A stretch of DNA of 64,000 nucleotides, from the NCBI GenBank assembly GCA_944990035.1, contig CALYLX010000144.1, forward strand, positions 372,001-436,000, in the 5' to 3' direction. Positions 57,268 through 64,000 of this stretch are shown here, one piece after another. Origin of the DNA: Clitopilus passeckerianus (lineage: Eukaryota; Basidiomycota; Agaricomycetes; Agaricales; Entolomataceae). The position numbers were made by a program, and so were the translations under genes. Every line of letters starts with the position of its first letter. Within the stretch, counting starts at the first letter, position 1. Below the pieces are notes generated by a model, which was given only the letters and a program-made list of their open reading frames with translations, was not told where the DNA came from and did no database searches.

Positions 57268-57669
57268 TCTGGTGTTGTCTTGAGGTTGTCGAGGGCGACC
57301 GGGTCTTTGTGTTCGTCGATGTGGATGTGGCTGTGAGGCGGGAGTAGTTTAGAGTTGTTTGTTACGGAGAATGCCGACCTGTCCGGCTCGCTCTGCCGGT
57401 TCACTGATCATTGTCCCGAACGACGCGTGAATTTGTGGGATGTGACCAGGAAACTCATGCTCAACGTCCTGAGCAGCGACGACCATGTTTGGTCCGGCGA
57501 GCAAGTCTTTTGAAGTATTCTGCAGCTAGTAAACACCATCCAGCCTTCACCGCAGACCACTCTTACTGATAAAATTTCTCTGACAGCTTCGTAGGAATTT
57601 GATGCTGTCCCTGGCACACTGACACCGCGGTCAATCAGCGCCTTAGGCCCTTTGTTGCCGTCCACCACG
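57268..57669. promoter_or_regulatory. divergent promoter region RPL14 / PC-esterase gene
   Basis: 402 nt between two divergent starts. No clear TATA box on either side, as often in ribosomal protein promoters. Nothing else seen. Confidence 0.45.
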
Positions 57670-59400
57670 ATGCCAGTGCATGGTCGACTGCTTTTCCTCA
57701 CAATCGTCGTGGGCACCGTCTTCCTCTTCCTGTACTCGATATCCTCAAAGTCGTCAGCTGCGATCACTGTCGACGAGCCTCATGTACCAGCTGAACATGA
57801 GAAGTTAGAACCTGACCTGACGAGTAACTGGACATATGTGCCAGAAACGCGGAAAAGCAAATGGTGTACTCCTGAAGAATGTGCTGCTGGACGCTGGCTG
57901 CCACGAGATCCTCCGTTCTTGTCACTGGCAGACTTCCAGAAGAGTTTCGCGAATCGACTGGACCAAGTCTGGAAGGGATGTCGCGCTATACCCAATGCTG
58001 ATGGGACACCTCTTGCGAATCAGGATAAGGTGAATGAAGATAGGTTGATGCAGGTCATGAACTGGACTTGGACGCCGTACCAAGGCCAGCTGAAGCCCTG
58101 GAATGCAGAGGACTTTGTCGTTCGCCTGCTAAAAAGCCCTGGTGGCCTCATTCTCATTGGCGGTATGTGGTTCCTTCCAGTAATACCTTAACATCGATTC
58201 CTAACACCTCCAGCTAGATTCTATCTCCCAACAGCACTACCACGCACTAGGATACCAAGTTGACCAGGGCGACATCCCCGTCGACATTGACCCCGTCTAC
58301 CTGCCCATGTACGACCACAAGAACGTCCGACAACGTGTCCTCAAAGCTGGTCACCCCAAAACCCTCGAGCTCATGAAACGCGCTGGAGTCCCAGAGTCGC
58401 GCATAAAGCGACCTATCCTCACTATGCTCGAGGACCATATGCTTATCGGTGAAACTGATATCCGTCGGATCACCGAAAGGCTAGGTGCATCGCCCACATA
58501 TCACTGGTACCACGACTTCCAGAGAGTGGAGGGCTGGGAGGAGTTCTTGAAGGATGCTGCTACGCCTAGGGAAGGAGAAGAGGATAGTGTGACCGAGGAC
58601 ACGGTTTTCCTCGTGAACGCTGGAGCTCATGTAGGTTACCCTTACTTTTCATCTTTGTATACCATTTGCTCATATTCTGCTTAGTGGTCTCGACACGAAC
58701 TAGCCATGCTGCCCCCTCGGAAAACTGATAAGGAAGAACAAGCCCGGGTCAAGGAGACATACCGCCAAATGGTACGTTGTGCCCAATATTATAATCGTTA
58801 TTGACCCAGACCTAACCAAAATAACAGATGCGCACCATCATCTCCCGAATCTCCCCCATCCCCCGCCTCACCATCTTCTACCGCTCCACCGCCCCAGGAC
58901 ACCCAATCTGCGAAGCCCACTCCAAGCCCTACAGCGGCACCCACGCCGCCCGCGAGGGCGAGCAACACCCCACCAAGCGTCTCCGGTCCCAATATACCAA
59001 GCCCGAGGACAAGCAGCACCGGAGTCGATGGGATTGGGATCTGTTCCCGGTGCACAATGGGATGTGGAGGTCAATGGTAGGGAGGCTGATGAGGGATAGA
59101 GAGGGGCGGGTGAAGGTTGCTAAGGCCAAGGGGGAGGGGGAGGAAGGACAGGAGAAGGAGGGTGGTGCGAAGTGGTTTTATTTGGATTTGTGGGATGTGA
59201 ATTTGCAGAGGCCGGATGCGCATTCGGAGCCGGGGCATGATTGTTTGCATTGTATGTTTGCTTTTTTTTAACGTGTTTGGTTGACTGGAACTGATTTGTG
59301 TTTTGCAGGGTGCTTACCTTCGGTGTTGAATGAGTGGACTGCTCATTTGTATCATAACCTATTCCTTCGTCAGCTGGTGAAGGAGGGCAAGGAGGAATAG
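57670..59400 (+). CDS. PC-esterase / TBL-like type II membrane protein
   Basis: Predicted Golgi O-acetyltransferase-like or esterase protein of the PC-esterase (trichome birefringence-like) group. MPVHGRLLFLTIVVGTVFLFLY is a type II signal anchor and a lumenal domain follows. Motifs: WTYVPETRKSKWCTPEECAAG, FQKSFANRLDQVWKGCRAI, the catalytic GDSISQQ (built across a GTATGT...CTAG intron) and, near the C-terminus, DLWDVNLQRPDAHSEPGHD then CLHWCLPSVLNEW with the DxxH pair. Five exons; all introns GT-AG. An in-frame TTG upstream is not a start. Relatives in plants and in Cryptococcus acetylate wall polysaccharides, so a cell-wall or glycan role is inferred. The Gly/Lys/Glu-rich stretch at 59,100-59,165 is a low-complexity insertion. 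Confidence 0.85.
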
Positions 59401-59655
59401 ACGTGTTATGGGGATGTTATGGACCCGCTTTTCTCATGGTTTTTTTTGGGATGTTCTGGACTTTGGTGTTGTAAAATTAACTTACCCCATGATTATAGAT
59501 TTCAGGCATAGTTTCCACCTATATACTGAGCAAACAAACGATAAGTTGTGAGAGCCACCATAGGCACAAATCCTCATTGACCTGCTTCGAGGTTAACACT
59601 GTGACATTGTCACACGCGAAAGTTTGAAGATCATTGAACGTGAATCTGGACTGTC

Positions 59656-60853
59656 ATGGGCTTCCCTTGCCCCCTTCCTGCCCTTTCGCACAAAGATCTG
59701 GAGAGCAGGGCACTCAGCGCCTACAATGTTTGCCTCTCATTTGAATACGACGCCAAAATAAGCGACGAGGCCATGTATGCAAGAGTCCTTGGATACTTGA
59801 TCATCCACGCTCCATCTCCCGCCGTGCGCCGCGAAGTCGTGAAAGCAATCCATTCATGCAATCGCGACTACAGGGGTCTGCCAGAGCTTGGAGAGGCATT
59901 CGTCGATGACTTCATTTGGGCATGTCAGTGACCTAACGATAACGCTTCTCGATGCAAACTAAACCGTACATAGTTAAGACACGGAATGGGTGTAGAACGC
60001 CAGACTCTTCGGTTAATCTCAGCCAGAATTCGGTCGATAAAGATCAGGAGTACAGTTTGGAACTGCTCCAGGACTCACCGAGATATCATAAAGAAGCGAA
60101 GAGACAGGTGAGTGCTCAACGAGCATTATTCACCAATGGACTATTTCACGGTGTCTCATCCAGGTTCTTATCCGAGATGCGTTTAGGTGCGTAGTGACTG
60201 GAAGATACGACAACGTAGCATTAGGGATGTCGAGTATTGATCAAGAGGACATACGCGAGGCAGGGTCGTTGTACACCGTATGCGCCCATATTGTCCCAGA
60301 ATCCACTTGTCCCGAAAATAATTCGAGCTCACCTGAGAAGGTATCGTCATCTTCGTTCTTTCTCCTGCTAATGAGCTGATTCTAGATCTCCCAACAGAAC
60401 TACTTCGCTTCTGTGGCAGCCGTGCTAAACTGTTTTGGCTACAACATCGAAAACATGAATGGCCCTAAAGTGCATTCTCTTTCCAACATGATGACGATGG
60501 AGTATAATGTACTGGACTTGTTTGATCGACTTCAATTATGGTTCGAGCCAACAGTGAGTGATCAACATATACTGAAGCACTCCTATTTTAATTCACATTA
60601 TTACTCCTAGGAAATCAAGCACTGCTATATCATAAAAATCATCCGCTCTTACTACAAAGTGCCAGAGAAGATAACACTGAGGTCGACGGACCCTCTTCGC
60701 CTTCCACTCCCCTCTCCAGATCTTCTAGCACTGCATGCCTACTGTGCCAAGGTCGCATATTTCTCTGGTGCCGGTGCATACGTTGATGTGCTTGAACAAG
60801 ATGTAGACGATTTGGGGTATTGGCACCTGATGGGGGGTCGTCCAACGTTCTGA
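59656..60853 (+). CDS. fungal HNH-endonuclease-domain protein
   Basis: Member of the HNH-domain (PF13391-like) proteins common in Agaricomycetes. It starts MGFPCPLPALSHKDLESRAL. Five exons. The N-terminal helical region is followed by the HNH core: VLIRDAFRCVVTGRYDN, then TVCAHIVPESTC, then NMMTMEYNVLDLFDRLQLW. The C-terminal domain has YYKVPEKITLRS and LLALHAYCAKVAYFSGAGAYV and ends LMGGRPTF. In relatives the last HNH position usually has His before xxFD; here it is Leu (NVLDLFD), so nuclease activity is doubtful. That comparison is from family knowledge. Introns are GT-AG and phases agree. Confidence 0.85.
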
Positions 60854-61392
60854 TTCATGCCTTATTGCGTTCGAAAGTCCGTCCCGCTTCGGCAGTTTCA
60901 TAGTTAGTACGATGCCCCAAAAGTATTTGGAGGTTATATGTACATATAAGATGAGATAGGATGTTTCAACGGATCGATTCACTGCATAGGAAGTTAGTAT
61001 GTTATGCCATTTGCGCCACAATGGCCATCGAGCTGACCGCCTGACCAGTACAAAGCAATTTCAACCGGAGGAGCTTCATATGATTTATACAAGTTCGAGG
61101 TAAAATCGTGACCCACAGGCCACCGTTGATTGCTGGTGTTTCTTTTCTTGATATTAGGAAGAGCGTCCAATGATCTGTAGATATTGGATGTGCTGTCGAC
61201 AGGGCTGAAAAACAAAATGTCTTCAGATGCGAAATGTGATGAATGTACCATTATTTGGGTTCAACCAGAAGTCTGTCACGGGTCATAATCAAGCTGATCA
61301 AACACATATGTGCCCCTCCATGTAGAGAAAACCGAAAAAATCCGTGCAATGAATCGCAATGCAGATGCAGCCGTTGCATGAGTAGAGATGAG
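60854..61392. other. intergenic region
   Basis: About 540 nt between the HNH gene and the tRNA. No feature identified. Confidence 0.5.
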
Positions 61393-61466
61393 TGGCCAAC
61401 GTGGGGATCGAACCCAAGACCTTCGCGTTATTAGCACGACGCTCTAACCAACTGAGCTAGTCGGCC
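61393..61466 (-). tRNA. tRNA-Ile, anticodon AAT
   Basis: 74-nt cloverleaf on the minus strand without an intron. The acceptor GGCCGAC pairs with GTTGGCC. The A box is GCTCAGTTGGTTAGAGC. The anticodon loop is CTAATAA (AAT, read as IAU) in the stem TCGTG/CGCGA. The B box is GGTTCGATCCC and the discriminator base is A. It lies 75 nt from the end of the kelch gene. Confidence 0.95.
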
Positions 61467-61541
61467 GATGCACTCCATTTTATTGGACTCATCCTCAGTG
61501 GCGGCAAGTCCAGCTTTCATTGTCAAGGGATTTGGATGATG

Positions 61542-64000
61542 CTAACGACGGTTGCGACTCTCTGTAACACCTTGTTTCGCAGGTCCAGCAGCCGCTACTC
61601 TCCTCATCTCCGCCTCATCCAAGCCAGCTTCTGCTAGAATCTTTTCAACTTCTTCCAGGATGGGTTTGTACGATTCTTATGCATGCAGGTCAGCTTGACT
61701 GTAAAATGATGAGAAAGAGTTTGAAGGCATACCATATCTCTCCTTCGCAAGTCCGAAGCCTTCTTGACGGAGTTGTTTCCCTCGACTGTCACCTTCTGCC
61801 GAGAAAGCTTTTTGAGACCAATGTTCACCTGGATGAAGGGATGTTCAGCCCCGTGAGACGACCCGATAACGAGAATAGACGAACGTGAACGAGCATAGAA
61901 CATAGCAAGTGTTTCACCGGGAAGCGGGGTGCTCAAGACGTCTTCTGGAGACCTAGTTGCGTCCTTAGACACTCCCATAAATTCAGTCGCTTTCGTGCGA
62001 AGCTCGCTCTGTACATCACGAAGTGTCAACACATGGATAAGCCAGCTGGAATAAGGAATCACAAACCTCAGGCTCCTCTTCGATTAGTTCTTCGACCACC
62101 TCCTCAACCACCGGTTCTTCTATCACCTTAGTAACCTCCCCCTTCGATTTCTTAGTCTTCTTCGGGACCTTTTCTTCAACCTCGTCCCCGTCTTCAATTT
62201 GCCTATCGCCATCCTCAGATCCCTCATCACCTTCGTCATCCTCGTCCTCGCTATCCTCATCTTCATCGTCGTCCTCGTCATCATCATCACTACTGCTCTC
62301 ATCCTCTCCCTCGTCTATGACGATGCTGCTCGGCTTTAGGCAGTGAAACTTGTCAAGCTTGTCAAGAGCCAGCGAGTAGAAGTCGTCCAAGGTATATTCT
62401 TTAGATCCGCGTTCGAATATACCCCCATAGCTAAAAGAACACATCAGAGAAGGCCGCCTCGGGGATAGAAGAAAGGTACATATACAAAGTATTCCTCAAC
62501 ACGGACAGCATGGCATTATACCTCGCTATCGGAGTCGTCAAAATGGGGTCGTCAGGATCGATTTCCTCAGCCGGTGGTGGAGCAGGTTCATCTTCGACCT
62601 TTGCTTTCTTGCTAGATCCCTTCTTCTTCCGCTTGTTATCTTCCTCCTCCTCCGCACTCAAATCATCCTCATCAGGCTCGCTATCACTGCCACCCCGCCT
62701 CTGCTGTTGGGCAGGAGCGTTCTTTTGCTTCTTCTTCGCTGCACCACCCTTCTTCTTCGGCCTTTTCAGCGCCATGGACACCCATCTTCCTTTCCCGGAG
62801 ATTTGATATCCGTACCTGTATATCCCGCAATCAGAAAACATTCATTTTAAGCACGCAAAGTGGGTAAAACTTACAGGTCATTCCAGAATACGCTCTCCAA
62901 CGTCTCCTCGTGCCTATCCTCATCCGTGACGCCACCGAACAGGATACCCTGGTTCTTAGATGCCCATAATGCCATGGTACATCCTGACCTCTGGGAGGGT
63001 GCATAGGATGGTTTCTTACGACGCTCCCATTTCAGCACCAGTGGGTTGACCGGGATTTTGGACTTTGAAGATTTTGAGGTGACCGGGCTGGTAGGCTGGT
63101 CGGTTGGGGTGTTGATCGACATGCTAGAGTAGAGACATATGAGGAAGGCCAAGGGTAGGAAGAAAACAGGGAGAAGGCTCACTGGAGGAACCAGGTGTCT
63201 TCGAGCATTACTCCAACGGGTCGCTTGCCTTTCACGTATTCTTTGCAATAGCCGCCTGCGATAGGTTGATCAGATTATCAGGTTCGAAATCGGTATCAGC
63301 GCAGCTGCTCACCATGAAGGAGGATGCCATCCGTGCAGGGGAGGAACGAGAAGCCACTGCGAGGGCTATGGTATCTGTTATTGCCAAGGTCTCTTCATAA
63401 AATGTAAGATCTGGACTCACGAAGGCTTCGACTCGTTCTCCCGGAACTCGATTTGGCGCCAATTATACTCCTGGGTGTCAAATATCCAGAGGTCATTGTG
63501 ATATCGAGCTGTAGGTACATGAGTATCAAGAGCGGCGAACCAATTAGGGAAGAATAAATACTCGTAATTCCTGGATCATAGAATCCTCCAAACAGGACAA
63601 TATAATGTTTCCAAAAAGCCATTCTAACGTGTTGACGTCAGAAGACCTTCGGGATGTACCCAAATCTGCACATACCTGTGTCCAGACCTGGGACTTGGGC
63701 GAACTTTCGTATCGATACGGTCCCAGCTGTGGGTCGTTATGTCAAAACACCAGAAGTCACCATAATGGTGGAATGTGTTCTGGTGTAAGGAAGAGAACTC
63801 CCCGCCTGGGGACGATTGGTCGTGTGAGTCGACACTATAATATGGTGCAGTCAAGCGAATTAAACACACCAAATAGGAATATTTTCCCGCCACCTGCAGG
63901 GGTTGCAACTACTGCATGAGCTGAACGAGGACCTGGGCAGGTTTGAGAGACAAATTTCCGCCATTCATCCTGTGATTCTCCTTTAGTCGACCCAGGTAAG
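61542..64000 (-). CDS. KEL3: kelch-repeat protein Kel3/KLHDC4 (5' end missing)
   Basis: Kelch beta-propeller protein of the KLHDC4/yeast Kel3 family. The N-terminal part runs off the window; the first visible exon (about 63,960 down to 63,879) reads DEWRKFVSQTCPGPRSAHA. Then come GEFSSLHQNTFHHYGDFWCF, a propeller blade with SWDRIDTKVRPSPRSGHR, MAFWKHYIVLFGGFYDPG, WRQIEFRENE, PSARSGFSF, RRKKPSYAPSQRSGCTMAL and GILFGGVTDEDRHEETLESVFWNDL. A basic/acidic low-complexity region follows, with Lys-rich KRPKKKGGAAKKKQK and a long Asp/Glu/Ser run at 62,190-62,330. The C-terminus has the family signature PLPGETLAMFYARS, then SYKPILEEVEKILAEAG and ESRNRR. Short introns throughout. Exact role unknown; the yeast protein is cytoplasmic. 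Confidence 0.93.

Noticed and set aside
62190..62330. Simple-sequence-like TCATC/TCGTC repeat
   Set aside because: It is the coding sequence of the Asp/Glu/Ser-rich stretch in the kelch protein on the minus strand, not an independent microsatellite feature.
1..64000. CRISPR arrays, transposases, integrases or viral genes
   Set aside because: None seen. The repeats present are gene duplications and one two-copy tandem repeat.

Overview
This is nuclear DNA of a filamentous basidiomycete, most likely an Agaricomycete. Genes are split by many 45-70 nt GT-AG introns. The families are typical of mushroom-forming fungi: an expanded DUF6533 membrane family, a divergent G-alpha, a FHA/NACHT-like/TKL-kinase protein, and fungal HNH and F-box proteins. 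Both ends cut through a gene: VPS74/GOLPH3 on the left and a KEL3/KLHDC4 kelch protein on the right. I saw no virus, transposase or CRISPR array. Gene models were spliced by eye; donor/acceptor choices are stated where they matter.

Left part (1-19 kb): VPS74 (partial), a small Ser/Arg-rich hypothetical gene, a G-protein alpha subunit lacking the catalytic switch-II Gln, two tandem secreted rhamnogalacturonan acetylesterase-like SGNH hydrolases, two tandem divergent DUF6533-type membrane proteins, a cupin and an HPP-family membrane protein.

Middle (19-31.4 kb): a cytochrome P450, a DUF6533 gene and a roadblock dynein light chain gene have undergone unequal tandem duplication. Three repeat units can be recognised. 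Unit 1 has the intact P450, unit 3 the intact dynein light chain, and each carries its own DUF6533 gene. Truncated dynein and P450 pieces lie in between, with one chimeric seam readable at about 24,165. MDM35, a 2-oxoglutarate/Fe(II) oxygenase and an F-box protein follow.

Right-middle (38.7-47.4 kb): a large inverted duplication. A tail-to-tail DUF6533/DUF1838 pair occurs twice in mirror image around a spacer holding one intronless orphan membrane protein gene. The five closely related DUF6533 genes share an odd gene structure: in four of them the frame is kept only by a 2-nt microexon.

Right part (48-64 kb): a FHA plus degenerate NACHT-like plus TKL kinase gene that appears to be decaying, a large orphan membrane protein, a ~330-bp tandem repeat in non-coding DNA, and then a conserved housekeeping block: RPL14, a PC-esterase/TBL-like type II membrane protein, an HNH protein, tRNA-Ile(AAT) and KEL3/KLHDC4. 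The housekeeping genes at the edges and the duplicated, membrane-protein-rich genes between them suggest a fast-evolving accessory segment inside a conserved neighbourhood.
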